64,000 nucleotides of DNA from Neomonachus schauinslandi (lineage: Eukaryota; Chordata; Mammalia; Carnivora; Phocidae), in NCBI RefSeq assembly GCF_002201575.2, contig NC_058403.1:9775936-9839935 (forward strand), written 5' to 3'. A program made the translations under genes and the position numbers. This document shows positions 1 to 12,800 of the stretch, one piece after another; the first letter of the stretch is position 1, and each line of letters starts with the position of its first letter. The notes beneath the pieces are model-generated. The model saw nothing but the letters and a program-made list of their open reading frames with translations. It searched no databases and had not been told where the DNA came from.

Positions 1-37
1 TCTCTCTCGAATAAATAAATAAAATCTTAAAAAAAAA
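1..37 (+). mobile_element. SINEC 3' tail, cut by window edge
   Basis: The window opens inside a (CT)n stretch followed by aataaataaataaaatctt and an A-run. This is the same tail seen on the complete SINECs at 27,004 and 43,810. The tRNA-derived head lies upstream of the window. Confidence 0.75.
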
Positions 38-304
38 TTCCTTTCTACAGCAAGTCTTCATAGTTCAAAAATATTCAGAAGACACATTTTCTTTACGTTA
101 CAATCCAGAATTTCTCATTTTTTCAAATTTCAGGGATGTCGACCCATCCAACCAATGACCAGTTTTATCGGGAAAGGGAGGGAGCCCTCGGGGGAATGCT
201 GTCGGTGGGAAAATTACCTGTATCCTTGTAGCAGTACCATGGTCAAGTGGATAGTAAGCAGGTGGGACAGAGATATGCCAGCACCAAATTGCTAGTGTGA
301 AAAG

Positions 305-525
305 AAGCTCCGAATTCTAGTCCCGACTCCTCCACGTAATAGCTGGGTGACCTGGAACAAATTACTTAACCTCTCAGAACTTTAGCTTCCCCATATACAA
401 TGTGGGCATGACTCCTTGCATAATTCATACAGCGGTGGTAAGGAGAAATACAATAATGAGTGTAAAAAAAAACATGCTGTCCACTGGGAAACACTTAAAC
501 ATGAAAGGTATGGTTAATATTTGGT
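305..525 (+). mobile_element. MIR SINE, diverged
   Basis: The order of MIR landmarks is readable: 'attctagtcccgactcctcc', then 'agctgggtgacctggaacaa', then 'ttacttaacctctcagaac', then a 'ccccatatacaatgtgg' block. The 3' part after 470 is weak. The flanks (38-304 and 526-680) look single copy. Confidence 0.6.
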
Positions 526-690
526 TTTAAAATCTAGCCTTCATTTTATGGTGTCTGATTTTCTTGGCATTCACAACATTTAGAAACCAACAATAAAGCC
601 AGGCTGTCAGGAGTACAATTAAGGGCAACTTGGAAAACTGCCCAGTCCCTATGCATTTGATCTCAGTGAAGCATAGCACCAGTGAAGGGC

Positions 691-890
691 TTTTTTTTTT
701 TTAAAAGATTTTATTTATTTATTTGAGAGAGAGAATGAGAGAGAGAGCACACGAGAGGGGGGAGGGTTAGAGGGAGAAGCAGACTCCCCGCTGAGCAGGG
801 AGCCCGATGCGGGACTCGATCCCGGGACTCCAGGATCATGACCTGAGCCGAAGGCAGTCGCTTAACCGACTGAGCCACCCAGGCGCCCGC
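691..890 (-). mobile_element. SINEC, reverse orientation
   Basis: A T-run and 'aagattttatttatttattt' lead into a (GA)n block and then the inverted tRNA-like head ending 'gagccacccaggcgccc'. The insertion is flanked by the direct repeat agtgaagggctttt (681-694 and 891-904), so this is a clean target-primed insertion. The reverse open frame spanning it is not a gene. Confidence 0.93.
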
Positions 891-904
891 AGTGAAGGGC
901 TTTT

Positions 905-2152
905 GATGCAGGAGCCAGATTTCTGAGGAAGTGCCTCCGTGTGTCTTGTCCTTCCCACCCATGCCACCTCCTTCCTCCTCCCCCCTCCTCAGCAGTTTGC
1001 CCTGTTCGGTCCCCTCCAACCCTCTGCATCTATGATTCCATGATCAAGGTTTGTCCCAGGGACTCTTGGGCCCAGGCCACTCCAACTTCATTCCCTCCTT
1101 TCCCACCCACCTAACTTACTTGTGCTGATAAATGCTCAGAAAGATCTGGAAGGAAATTTGAAGAGGATACAGGATCTCTGGTCTAGGCAGGTGTGGAGAA
1201 GGGAAGGGCTGTTTATGAGAATGTCTGATCCCTCTGGGCCATGATGGGGGTCTACCTTGCCCCACTCGCCATCTTTCCGGAAGGTGGTAGGGAGAGATCT
1301 CCTGGACACCCTCAGCATCTATTTCAGGGGACACACTGCTCATGGGCTACCTTGCTGCTGGACTTCCTGGGTGGGTTGTGTGGTCTTTTATGCACTGATC
1401 AAATCCCAAGCAACTCAGAAAACACACCGCATGTGGAGATGCAGTGTCACAGGGAATTCAGCAGCTGAGTCCTGTTCTACCTACAGGCCAACCCATCCTC
1501 CAAAAGCCGTGTACACATCTCCACACCTCCTGTGTCCCGACAGATAGATGAACTCCCCTGCTGATGGGGACTTGAGAAGGGGAGCACCTGACAGGCTCTG
1601 TGAGTGCGAAGCCTGTCCCCTTTTGCTGAGGCCAGATCAGGGGCTTGCTGTCCCCGAGGGGGGTGGCAGCACCACCTCCTGTCTGGCCCTGAGGGCAGGA
1701 GGCTCAGACCCCATTCCCCCAAGGTACCTGCTGCAGCAGGTTGGCTAGTTCTGAAACAAAGGAACTTAGGTCAGAGTTCTTACCGTGCACGTAGCCAGGG
1801 AAACACAGAGCCAGGAGGTGAGGTGGTTCTGATGAACACAAGGACCTTTTCAGAAATGCTCTCTGATGCTACCCAGCACTCTCTACCTTCCTAGAAATCT
1901 GTGACAACCATGCAGAAGGATCCCCAAACTGCCCGCACAGCCCCCGTGTCGCTGCTTTCCCACTGGTGGCTACCTCTGCTCACTGTGGCTCATTCAGTTT
2001 CAATGTCTTCTTTTTTATGAACTCATTTTCTTATGACCTGGTAACATGTGCAAAATAATTTAAAATATTTCATGTGATACTGTCTTTAACATTCTCAGAC
2101 GGTGGCATGAAAACATTGTGAAATTTTCGCTTCTAAATGACGCATATGTGGT
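905..2152. other. No recognised feature
   Basis: Single-copy-looking sequence, moderately GC-rich around 1,550-1,740. The open frames here are short, overlap on both strands and have no recognisable domain or splice framing. I see no gene or named repeat. Confidence 0.5.
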
Positions 2153-2410
2153 AAATGTGGTTTGTGTGTGTGTGGTATGTGGTGTGTGTGTGTGCGTGCG
2201 ATAAGGATTGTGTGGTGTGTGTGTGCATGTGTGTGTATGTGGTGTGGTGTGTATGGTGTGCGGAAGGTATGCAGTGTGTGGAATGTATGTGCGGTATGTG
2301 TGCATATGTGGTGTATGTGTGTGGTATGGTATGTATGTGTGGTGTGTATGGTGTGGTGTGTGGTACGTGTGTGCACGTGCATGGATGCACACAGGTTCAT
2401 GAGCATGCAC
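2153..2410. repeat. Degenerate (TG)n-rich tract
   Basis: About 250 bases of irregular TG/GTGT/GGTATG units with an embedded tgcgtgcg. Long alternating purine-pyrimidine runs leave frames on both strands free of stops. The resulting Cys/Val- and His/Thr-rich frames are artefacts of low complexity. Confidence 0.9.
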
Positions 2411-3239
2411 ATGCACACGAGCAGATGTTCTTTACACTGAGCAGCAGTACACAGAGCAAAGAACATGTGTAGCCATCATAGATCTGAAGCAAAACAACAC
2501 ATGTATTTACAGATGAATTAATTCATCAGAAAACCATTTAGAAAAAGTTCAAATACGCAAAATACGTCTTGTCTTGGCACAGACGTAGGAGGAAATCTGT
2601 AAGGACAGTCAGGATTGCCTGGTCCATCATTCACCACTTTCTCATGCCCCTGGTACATATTTATAGACCTCCTAGCAAGGGGCACACCCCCACCCCCTTC
2701 TGCCGGCACCACTGGCTACATGATGAAGAACCAGGTAGGGAGGCTTGCAGTCTAGCTGGGAGAGAAAGGTCTTGACAGTGCAGCTGGGGAAGTGCTTTCA
2801 TAGAGAACATACAGGCAACTCTTTATTTCCCTTTGCCTTGATCCCTCTCCTGATTTACCTTGACCTGGCTGCAAGTTTACCTTTGCTACCCCAAACTACC
2901 AGGTTTTGGGGTGTTGTAAGGAGCCACCAGCTGAGGAAAACAATGTCAGGCCCCTATTGTGAGAAAGCCAGAGCAGCTGAGCACAAACTGGGATTTGAGC
3001 TTCCTAAGGGCCACTGCAAAGAAGGAAACACAAAGACCACACATCACCAAATGGTAAAATTTCCCCTATGGGATTTACCTATCATCTAATTACTGATTTC
3101 AAGAGATGTTATATAGTACTGTCTTCTCTAATTGCCATGTTCTACTTCCATTCTTGGGCAAATTTTGAATTTTTTTTGTTCAAAGTGTATTATCTGCAAT
3201 TTCCAAGGTGGATTTTGAGATGATATTTAAGTCTTTTAT
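2411..3239. other. No recognised feature
   Basis: No gene, RNA gene or repeat that I can name. The composition is ordinary intergenic. Confidence 0.4.
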
Positions 3240-3480
3240 AATAAGTCATGTTTCAAACATACCAAATAATATGCACTTATATAATTGACATTCAGGTATA
3301 TAGAATATCAGATAAGCATTCACCTACACACCCCTGAGCTCAAGTAGAACATAGAAATATATTGAAGTTCTCTTTCCTTCCTTCCTAAAGCAGGTTAACA
3401 CCCAGTATCTGAAACTCAATGTTTATCACTGCTAGATTTACTTTATAGATTTGCATTGCATGTGTGAGGCCCACATGTTT
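3240..3480 (-). mobile_element. Possible ancient L1 3' region
   Basis: The run 'caggtatatagaatatcag ... cacctacacacccctgagc' resembles the antisense of the non-coding 3' region of old mammalian L1s. Its orientation agrees with the L1-like block that follows at 3,590. Divergence is high and the call is tentative. Confidence 0.35.
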
Positions 3481-3589
3481 TCTTTGCTCATCAATCCTTC
3501 ATCTGTACCCAACCTTCTTTCTGGGGTCCATTTTCTTCCCGCCAGAGCATACTTTGCAAAGAAGTTCCATGATGTGAACATCTGTGGGT

Positions 3590-4560
3590 AATAGGTTCTC
3601 TCATATCATTGTTCATCTGAAAATACCTTTATTTTGCTAAAAGACATTTCCACTGGGTACCCAGTTCTGGGTTGACAGTTACTTTCTCCCAGACTGCTGA
3701 AGATATGTTGTGCTTCATTTTAGCTCCACTGCCCTGTTGAGGAATCAGCTGTCTGTCTAATTGTGACTCCTTTTACATCATTTGTCTTTTCTGGCAACTT
3801 CTCAGATATCCTCAGTGTTCAGTTGTTTCAACACAATAAATCTCCAGGAGCTTTCTCTTATCCTGCTCATGATTCCCTGATGTTCCTAAGTCAGAGGACT
3901 CATGGATTTCAGGAATTCCTGAGGATTCCCCACCACCAACTCCTGAACACTGTGCTTTCTCTAGCCTCTATATTATCTCTTTCCTCAAGTGACCAAATGT
4001 GTGTGATACCTTTTTACTTCACGTACATGTTCTCCACCTTCCTTTAGTGTTTCTACCTTGTTGTCACTCTGCCCTGCGCTTGGCACAGTTCTGTAAGAAT
4101 AACTCACCCTTACCCATTCCCCTCAGCTCTGCCCAACCTGCTGCTAGTCCCTGCCCTGAACTTCCCATTTTATTTATTATAGATTTGTTTCTAGAAGTTA
4201 TGCTTATCACTTTTCCAAACCTGAGTCATCATTTTTCTGCTTTTCTTCTCTTCTCATGTTTTTAAGACACTCCTTCCTTTCTTAAAACACATAAAATATA
4301 TTTATTTTATATTTGTTTTCAATAATTTCCATATCTGAGAGTCTCTGTTTCCATTCTGCTGTGTGTTGTTTCTGCAGATCTCACTCATGGTGCCCTGTTT
4401 ACTTATGTATTCTATGATTTTTTTTTTTAACTCACAAATTTTGGAACTTTCTTTGAAGTCTGGGTTGAAGGCATTTTACCCTTTAGAGGTTTTCATTTAC
4501 TCCTGCCAAGTGCCTGGGCCACCACCTGTCTCGCCCCAGAATGTCCCATTCTTAGCCTGA
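3590..4560 (-). mobile_element. Ancient L1 (L1M-type) internal relic, antisense
   Basis: Several phrases match the antisense of the ORF1/5' region of old mammalian L1s: 'ccactgggtacccagttctgggttgacagtt', then 'ttgaggaatcagctgtc', then later 'ttccatatctgagagtctctg' and 'ttgaagtctgggttgaag'. They occur in the expected order. No coding frame survives. It could be one insertion with the 3,240-3,480 block, with the middle deleted. Confidence 0.5.
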
Positions 4561-4956
4561 TGTGTTGCAGACCACATGTGTCCTCGGAGATGGACCTCAA
4601 ACCTTCATGAAAGATGGTCAAATATTCTCAAAGAACACTTCTCCCTGTCTTCCCAGAATCAAGGCTGATACCAGATAAGTTCCCTGGCCATTTAAACTCG
4701 TGGGAGAATATATTTTGGTTCATCTTTTCGCTGAAGGCACAGGTCTTCAAAGACCCTAGTTTTATATGGGGTCACCATTAAGTTAAACCCACAGCCTAGT
4801 TACCTGAATAGCCAAGCCACCTAGGACTGCTGACAGTGTTAGCCCTCCCCTCTCTGGATTTGCACTCCTGCTTAACGTTTTGGCTTCTGATCATTTCCCC
4901 AAGCCATGCACTTAAAAAACATTTAATGTTAAAAAAAAAAAAAAAAGAACATTGAA
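4561..4956. other. No gene; A-run at its end
   Basis: Single-copy-looking sequence ending with an A16 run at 4,931-4,946 just upstream of the next SINEC. The A-run may be the remnant tail of an older insertion. Confidence 0.4.
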
Positions 4957-5146
4957 GGGGTGCCTGGGTAGCTCAGTCAGTTAGGTGTCTGACTCTTGAT
5001 TTCAGCTCAGGCCATTATCTCAGGGTTATGGGTTTGAGCCCCACATAGGCTCTGCCCTGAGCATGGAGCCTGCTTAAGATTCTCTCTCCCTCTCCCTCAG
5101 CCGCTCCCCGCAGCACATATTTTTCTCTCACTCTAAAAAAAAAAAA
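4957..5146 (+). mobile_element. SINEC, older copy
   Basis: Head 'ggggtgcctgggtagctcagtcagttagg', internal 'ctcaggccattatctcag', (CT)n block and terminal A12. Several head substitutions and the lack of a clear target duplication suggest an older insertion than those at 16,491 or 27,004. Confidence 0.9.
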
Positions 5147-5344
5147 GGCATTTACTATTTTATCCAACATTGTTACATGCTTGAAGAGGGAGGGGGGAGG
5201 GGTTTTAGGGTGCCACAGGCGCCCTGTCTCCAAGTTTAACTGCTCTGTCACAGGCTTTCACGGCTGGCAGTCAGATCTACAATGTAAGAAGGCTCATTTT
5301 ATGTAAATCCAGGGGATTGAAGTCCAGCAAAAGGGCTAATATCT

Positions 5345-5530
5345 TGGGGAAAGAGCTAATGTTTACAGAGTGTCTACCGCAGGCCATCCATTAGACAGTG
5401 TAATCCTCACCCAAACTTTTGGGGTATTTTTATCCTTAGAAACTGAGCCTCTAATAGTTCAGAACCCACCCACAGTTACACAGGGGTAAAGCTGGGACTC
5501 AGCCTGATTTTGCTACTTTATAGATTCAGT
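5345..5530 (-). mobile_element. MIR, reverse orientation
   Basis: The reverse-strand order of MIR is readable: 'agtgtctaccgcaggcc', 'taatcctcacccaaac', 'gaaactgagcc', 'cacagttacacaggggtaaagctgggactcagcc'. The 3'-end motif comes first, as expected for the minus strand. Confidence 0.65.
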
Positions 5531-5735
5531 TCTTCATGGCTCTTCCTCACCCATGGAAGAGTTTTTCTCTGGCACTTAGAGATATCTAGTATCTCCTTAA
5601 ATAGCATAGGACTAAGGCTTCTCTTTTAGCATCTGATGCCAGACAACCTCATGCAAATTCTAGAATTCTCACCAATTTTTTGAAAATTTAATTACCAACA
5701 TCTTTATAACTTAAGAAAGAGAATATACATAAATA

Positions 5736-5791
5736 TGCATATATATGTGTGTGCATGTATATATGTGTGTGCATATATATTTTTTTTTTTT
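5736..5791. repeat. (TG)n/(TA)n microsatellite with T-run
   Basis: Alternating atatat and gtgtgtgc units followed by a T-run. Confidence 0.85.
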
Positions 5792-5819
5792 CTTTGAAGA
5801 TAGTGAATAAACCCTTTAA

Positions 5820-5930
5820 GAAACTTAGGGACAGAGACAGGACTTGCACACCTCCATAGCCTTCACAAGCCCCAGCGCGTGCCATAAAGTGATAGACATT
5901 CAATAAATACCTTTTAAGTGAACAATTGCT
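5820..5930 (+). mobile_element. L2 3' end fragment
   Basis: The end 'agtgatagacattcaataaataccttttaagtgaac' matches the typical L2 3' terminus (catagtaggcactcaataaat form). The preceding 60 bases fit weakly. Confidence 0.5.
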
Positions 5931-7077
5931 ATTACTCCTTGCAGAATCAGAATGTGTACACAAACATCAATGCTATGGGCAATTCAAAATGTGTCCAGGC
6001 GAAGTCTCGCAGCCCTACAAAGGCACATGTCTCCAAGATTAGGATTTGGACATTCCAATCCACCCATGCTGTTCTCGACCACATTTATTCTCCCTGAGTC
6101 AGGATGCATCAGCTCCTCATGCTGTGTCATTTGCTTTGGCCCTTCACACCCTCCTCTGGGGTGCAGGAGAGTTTGAGTCACAGATTTCAGGGAACCTCCA
6201 ATCGGTCCGCTCACATTCTCTCTCTCAGCTGCCATCACTGGTCCAGGTGCATTCACCTGCCCCTGAAGGCATTGATCACTAGGACCCCTCCCATGCTGGG
6301 CTAACACCATGTCAGTCACTGCTATCTTGCCAACCTGCCCTGCTTCCTGCTGCATTATCATATTTTCTATGAAAGGACCCTTTGGGTTCATTGCTGACCC
6401 TCAATTATGTCTCACTTACGAAGGACAACATCTTGCTTCTCTTGCTGGTAGAGTCATCTGGTCTCATTCCAAGGATTAATCCATTAGTAGCTTGGAGAGA
6501 GCCAGTCTCTTTCTCTGGCTACTTCATTTTGGAAAGAGGTCACTCTTGAAAAAGTGAACCTGCAGAGGCTCCAGCTTTGCTTCTCCATCTTAAAGAGACA
6601 AGAAAGCAAGTAACTCTTTTGATCTCACGTAAATCTCAAGCGTACAGCTGCCTCTTAGAACTGGAAAATGTTCATTCGCGAACGCATAGCTCCTGGCAGG
6701 TTTGCATCAAAAGCCTCTATATAGGGGGAAAGGAGGTGGAGACAGGTTAATTGCCTCAAGAAAAACAGCTTATAACATCAGACTCTTTCCTCCACCAGCA
6801 AGTAGGAGGGGAGAGTTCATCTCGGAACTGTGGGCACTTGCCTGGATGCTTGGGAGCTCTCATTCAATTGCACACCCATGTTCCAGGGAGACTGATCTCT
6901 GTGTGTTTTGAATATCAAGAAACAGATTTTCATAGAGCCTGTCCTAGCTTATTAAAAGATTTTTTTAAATGCATTTTTATTTAGCCTCCTTCTCTAGAAG
7001 TTTGATACTAACCAGTGTCAAGAGCCAACAGATTTAGTTTTTCAGAACACTAAGCATTCCCTAAAAGGTGGTTTCAG
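5931..7077. other. No recognised feature
   Basis: Ordinary single-copy-looking sequence. Open frames up to 135 codons on the reverse strand show no domain, no signal peptide and no splice framing. Confidence 0.4.
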
Positions 7078-7090
7078 TAAAATGATTCTT

Positions 7091-7284
7091 TAAAAAAAAA
7101 AAAAAAGATGTATTTATTTATTTGAGGAGAGGAGGGAGAGAGGGAGAGAGGGAGAGAGAATCTTAAGCAGACTCTGAGCTGAGTGTGGAGCCCGATGCGG
7201 GACTCGATCCCATGACCCTGAGATCATGACCTGAGCCGAAACCAAGAGTCAGACACTCAACAGACTGTGCCACCCAGGCGACCC
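7091..7284 (-). mobile_element. SINEC, reverse orientation
   Basis: An A-run (rather than the expected T-run) and 'gatgtatttatttatttga' precede a GGAGAGA-rich block and the inverted head ending 'gccacccaggcgaccc'. The target duplication taaaatgattctt lies at 7,078-7,090 and 7,285-7,297. A small rearrangement or substitution at the tail is implied by the A-run. Confidence 0.92.
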
Positions 7285-7297
7285 TAAAATGATTCTT

Positions 7298-9238
7298 AAT
7301 TACAAGAAAAGTTAAGCTTGCATCAGCTGAGCAACAGGCAATTTAAGTAAACTCAGATTAGAAAAGGAAACTGTATTTTTCAAATTGGTAGCAGAGGCCA
7401 TTGAAAAATATCTGACTAAATTAAAAATAGGAAATGCATACTGTGTATCTTCAATGAATGAGCTCTAAATAAATCTGGATGTATTGTGATGAATGAGATC
7501 TGCTTTTTATTTTGGGAGGAAGAAAACTTCAACTTTTTGAAATTGTTAGACATGATTTTAGAAGGCTAGCAGAAAAACGAGACACACCAGGATGAAAGCA
7601 TTGCCTCATTCAATTTTGTGGGATTTTTTTCCTGACAAAAAGGCACACTATTTTCTCCCCATTCCTCAACCTTACCCTTTGCACTGTCATCCTGCTTGAA
7701 ATTCTATTCTTGAAGTTCTTGTAGGTGAGCATAATTTCTGTTCCCAGGTATCCCTTCCCTCCTGTCCCAGTCCAGGCTGACCTCTCCTTGGTCTCTGAAA
7801 ATACTTGCTGCTCTTGTCACTCATGAGGCTCCAGTTCCTCATGGTTCAGCCTCCATGGACTTCCCAGCTTTGCTCTGGGTCATGGGGGTATCATGGTGAA
7901 CATGATCCAGTCCTTGCTACTCCAGAGGAAGAGTATTTCTTGCTCTATTTCTCAGCAAAATACAGGGAGGGTGCCACGTAGCGACATGCTGAGAGGGTCC
8001 TGGCAGCCGAGGACTGAGCATTCCTGGGACAGTGAAGCATGAACCCAAAGGAGAACCTGCAGGACCCACTGGCTTAGCTGCTCTGGGCCCCTTTTCTTCA
8101 TCTGAAAGAACAAGTGGAGTCTTGTCGGGACTAAGGGAGGTGACCCGCCCCGGTGGCCAGCACTGCTGCACATTCAGCACATCCCATCTTTGGGGGCTCC
8201 CTTCTAAGGAGCTTCTGCCTCCAGGAAGTGGAAGGAAAGGCAACTTTTGGCTCAAGACAAAAAGTTTCTCAAACCAAAAGTTTTATAATAACAAGATAGT
8301 TGTTCACATTAAGTAACTTCTGTTCCAAATTATATTTAAAAGTCAGCATAACACCAAAAAAAAACCAAAAAAAAAAAAAAAAGACCCTAAATAGGTCTGC
8401 TCATGAAATGAAGGTTGTCATTTCTATTTCCACCAATTCAAGAGCTAACATCTGCCGCATCTTCCCAGAGGTGCCCATATTGCTTAAATTCTCTCCATTC
8501 AGCTCATTTCTTAAAAATGTTTGAGACTGAACTGGAACATAAATAGATTCCTCTGTATACATCCTGCCATTCCAGTGGGGGAAGTTATTTTTATAGAGAA
8601 ATTTTTGGTTAAGTGATAATGTGGCACCTGGCAGTGAACTCAACAGACATTTCTGTTAAACTGGGTAGAAAATAGTGATTATTTGAGGACATTTATTTGC
8701 TATTTGGAAGCCATCAGCTTATGATTTGGGAACATCTAGTAGTTTTTACTTGATTCAGGATTGTCGAGGGTGCCTTTCAAGTTCAGTGGTGACAAACACC
8801 TAAGGGGCACAAAGCTGACCCTCTCTCGCCCCTGTAGTTGTGAGTGGTGGGGTTGGGTTTGGTGGATGAAGGGCTGGTATACAAGTAGCCAATATTCCTA
8901 ATTGCCTGAGGCTTGATGGAATTGGAGTTTTACCTCCTGGCTCATCCTCTTCTCCATACCTCTCTGTCCCTTGGGTCCTCCTGTCCTTGCTCTATTTCTC
9001 TGGCCCAGTGGATGGAGGGCCAGGACACTCAAGGTGTGGATATAAAATAAATATAACTTAAAAATTGGGCTTGAAGCAATTTTGAAAGATTTTATACATT
9101 AGATTGCACGTGGGATCATTCTGATTATAATTATTTTTAAATAAAAACTGATACTATGCTTGATTTTATCATTCATCTTTTTCACCAGACCATTAGCCAT
9201 TTACAGAGTTCCAATCTACCTTCTGAGGACACTGGATG
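7298..9238. other. No gene; short A-rich tract
   Basis: The only named item is an A-rich simple stretch at 8,353-8,382. Otherwise the sequence looks single copy. I see no convincing exon. Confidence 0.4.
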
Positions 9239-9248
9239 CTAGATATAT

Positions 9249-9707
9249 TTTTTTTAATTTTATTTTATTATGTTATGTTAATCACCATACATCACATCAT
9301 TAGTTTTTGATGTAGTGTTCCATGATTCATTGTTTGTGTATAACACCCAGTGCTCCATTCAGTATGTGCCCTCTTTATACCCATCACCAGGCTAAGCCAT
9401 CGTCCCACCCTCCCTCCCCTCTAGAACCCTCAGTTCGTTTCTCAGAGTCCATCGTCTCTCTTGGTTCGTCTCCCCCTCCAATTCCCCCCCCTTCATTTTT
9501 CCCTTCCTCCTCTCTCTTTTTTTTTTTTTTAACATATAATGTATTATTTGTTTCAGAGGTACAGGTCTGTGATTCATTAGTCTTAAACAATTCACAGCGC
9601 TCACCATAGCACATACCCACCCCGATGTCTATCACCCAGTCACCCCATCCCTCCCAACCCCCACCACTCCAGCAACCCTCAGTTTGTTTCCTGAGATTAA
9701 GAATTCC
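9249..9707 (-). other. L1 3' UTR and tail
   Basis: This stretch follows the ORF2 stop and contains a polypurine-rich patch in the L1 sense (forward-strand cctccctcccctc and a T14 run at about 9,518-9,531). A second, 5'-truncated copy of the same 3' region occurs at 46,990-47,235. Confidence 0.8.
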
Positions 9708-9840
9708 TCATATCAGTGAGATCATATGATACATGTCTTTCTCTGATTGACTTATTTCACTTAGCATAATACCCTCTAGTTCTATCCATGTCATTGCAAA
9801 TGGCAAGATTTCATTTTTTGATGGCTGCATAATATTCCAT

Positions 9841-9890
<50 letters not shown>

Positions 9891-12800
9891 CATACATATA
9901 TATATACCACATCTTCTTTATCCATTCATCTGTTGATGAACATCTTGGCTCTTTCCATAGTTTGGCTATTGTGGACATTGCTGCTATAAACATTGGGGTA
10001 CACATACCCCTTCGGGTCCCTACATTTGTATCTTTGGGGTAAATACCCAGTAGTGCAATTGCTGGGTCATATGGTAGCACTATTTTCAACTTTTTGAGGA
10101 ACCTCCATACTGTTTTCTAGAGTGGCTGCACTAGTTTGCATTCCCACCAACAGTGTAGGAGGGTTCCCCTTTCTCTGCATCCTCGCCAACATCTGTCGTT
10201 TCCTGACTTGTTAATTTTAGCCATTCTGACTGGTGTGAGGTGGTATCTCATTGAGGTTTTGATTTGGATTTCTCTGATGCTTAGCGACGTTGAGCACTTT
10301 TTCATGTGTCTGTTGGCCATTTGGATATCTTCTCTGGGAAAATGTCTGTTCATGTCTTCTTCCCATTTCTTAATTGGATTATTTGTTCTTTGGGTGTTGA
10401 GTTTGATAAGTGGTTTATAGATTTTGAATACTAGTCCTTTATCTGATACGTCATTTGCAAATATCTTCTCCCAATCTGTCGGTTGTCTTTTGGTTTTGTT
10501 GACTGTTTCTTTTGCTGTGCAAAAGCTTTTTATCTTGATGAAGTCCCAATAGTTCATTTTTGCCCTTGCTTCCCTTGCCTTTGGCGAAGTTTCTAGGAAG
10601 AAGTTGCTGTGGCTCAGGTCGAAGAGGTTGCTGCTTTTGTTCTCCTTTAGAATTTTAATGGACTCCTGTCTCACATTTAGGTCTTTCATCCATTGTGTAT
10701 CTATTTTTGTGTGTGGTGTAAGGAAATGGTCCAGTTTCATTCTTTTGCATGTGGCTGTCCAATTTTCCCAACACCATTTGTTGAAGAGACTGTCTTTTTT
10801 CCATTGGACATTCTTTCTTGTTTTGTTGAAGATTAATTGACCATAGAGTTGAGGGTTCATTTCTGGGCTCTCTATTCTGTTCCGTTGATCTATGTGTCTG
10901 TTTTTGTGCCAGTACCATACTGTCTTGATGATTACAGCTTTGTAATAGAGTTTGAAGTCCAGAATTCTAATGCCACCAGCTTCGCTTTTCTTTTTCAACA
11001 TTCCTCTGGCTATTTGGGGTCTTTTCTGGTTCCATACAAATTTTAGGATTATTTGTTCTATTTCTTTGAAAAAAGTGGATGGTATTTTGATAGGGATTGC
11101 ACTAAATGTGTCGATTGCTCTAGGTAGCATTGACATCTTCACAATATTTGTTCTTCCAATCCATAAGCATGGAATATTTTTCTATTTCTTTGTGTCTTCC
11201 TCAATTTCTTTTATGAGTATTTTATAGTTTTCTGAGTACAGATTCTTTGCCTCTTTCGTTAGATTTATTCCTAGGTATCTTATGGTTTTGGGTGCAACTG
11301 TAAATGGGATCAACTCCTTAATTTCTCTTTCTTCTGTCTTGTTGTTGGTGTATAGGAATGCCACTGATTTCTGTGCATTGATTTTATATCCTGCTACTTT
11401 ACTGAACTCCTGTATGAATTCTAGCAGTTTTGGGGTGGAGTCTTTTGGGTTTTCCACATAAAGTATCATATCGTCTGCAAAGAGTGAGAGTTTGACTTCT
11501 TCTTTGCCGATTGGGATGCCTTTGATTTCTTTTTGTTGTCTGATTGCTGTGGCTAGGACTTCTAGTACTATGTTGAATAGCAGTTGTGATAGTGGACATC
11601 CCTGCCATGTTCCTCACCCTAGGGCGAAAGCTCTCAGTTTTTCCCCATTGAGAATGATATTCGCAGTGGGTTTTTCATAGATGGCTTTTATGATATTGAG
11701 GTATGTACCCTCTATCCCTACACTCTGAAGAGTTTTAATCAAGAAAGGATGCTGTACTTTGTCAAATGCTTTTTCTGCGTCTATTGAGAGGATCATGTGG
11801 TTCTTGTTCTTTCTTTTATTAATGTATTGTATCACATTGATTGATTTGCAGTTGTTGAACCAATCTTGCAGCCCAGGGATAAATCCCACTTGGTCGTGGT
11901 GAGTAATCCTTTTAATGTACTTTTGGATCCTATTGGCTAGTATTTTGGTAAGAATTTTTGCATCCATGTTCATCAGGAATATCAGTCTGTAATCCTCCTT
12001 TTCGATGGGGTCTTTGTCTGATTTGGGGATCAAGGTAATGCTGGCCTCATAAAATGAGTTTGGAAGTTTTCCTTCCATTTCTTTGTTTTGGAACAGTTTC
12101 AGAAGGATAGGTATTAATTCTTCTTTAAATGTTTGGTAGAATTCCCTGTGAAGCCATCTGGCCCTGGGCTCATGTTTGTTGGGAGATTTTTGATGACTGC
12201 TTCAATTTCCTTAGTGGTTATAGGTCTGTTCAGGTTTTCTATTTCTTCCTGTTTCAGTTTTGGTAGTTTATACATCTGTAGAAATCATCCATTTCTTCCA
12301 GATTCTCAAATTTGCTGGCATATAGTTGCTCATAATATGTTCTTATAATTGTTTCTATTTCTTTGGTGTTGGTTGTGATCTCTCCTCTTTCATTCATGAT
12401 TTTATTTGGGTCATTTCTCTTTTCTTTTTGATAAGTCTGGCAAGGGGTTTATCAATCTTGTTAATTCTTTCAAAGAACCAGCTCCTAGTTTCGTTGATCT
12501 GTTCTACTGTTCTTTTGGTTTCTATTTCATTGATTTCTGCTCTGATCTTTATTATTTTTCTTCTCCTGCTGGGTTTAGGCTTTATTTGCTGTTCTTTCTT
12601 CAGCTCCTTTAGGTGTAGGATTAGGTTGTGTATTTGAGACCTTTCTTGTTTCTTAAGAAAGGCTTGTATTGCTATATACTTTCCTCTTAGGACTGCCTTT
12701 GCTGATCCCAAAGATTTTGAACAGTTGTGTTTTCATTTTTATTTGTTTCCATGAGTTTTTTTAAATTCTTCTTTAATTTCTTGGTTGACCCATTCATTCT

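Noticed and set aside
2060..2472. His/Thr-rich and Cys/Val-rich frames of up to 123 codons
   Set aside because: Produced by the GT-rich tract, which lacks stops in several frames.
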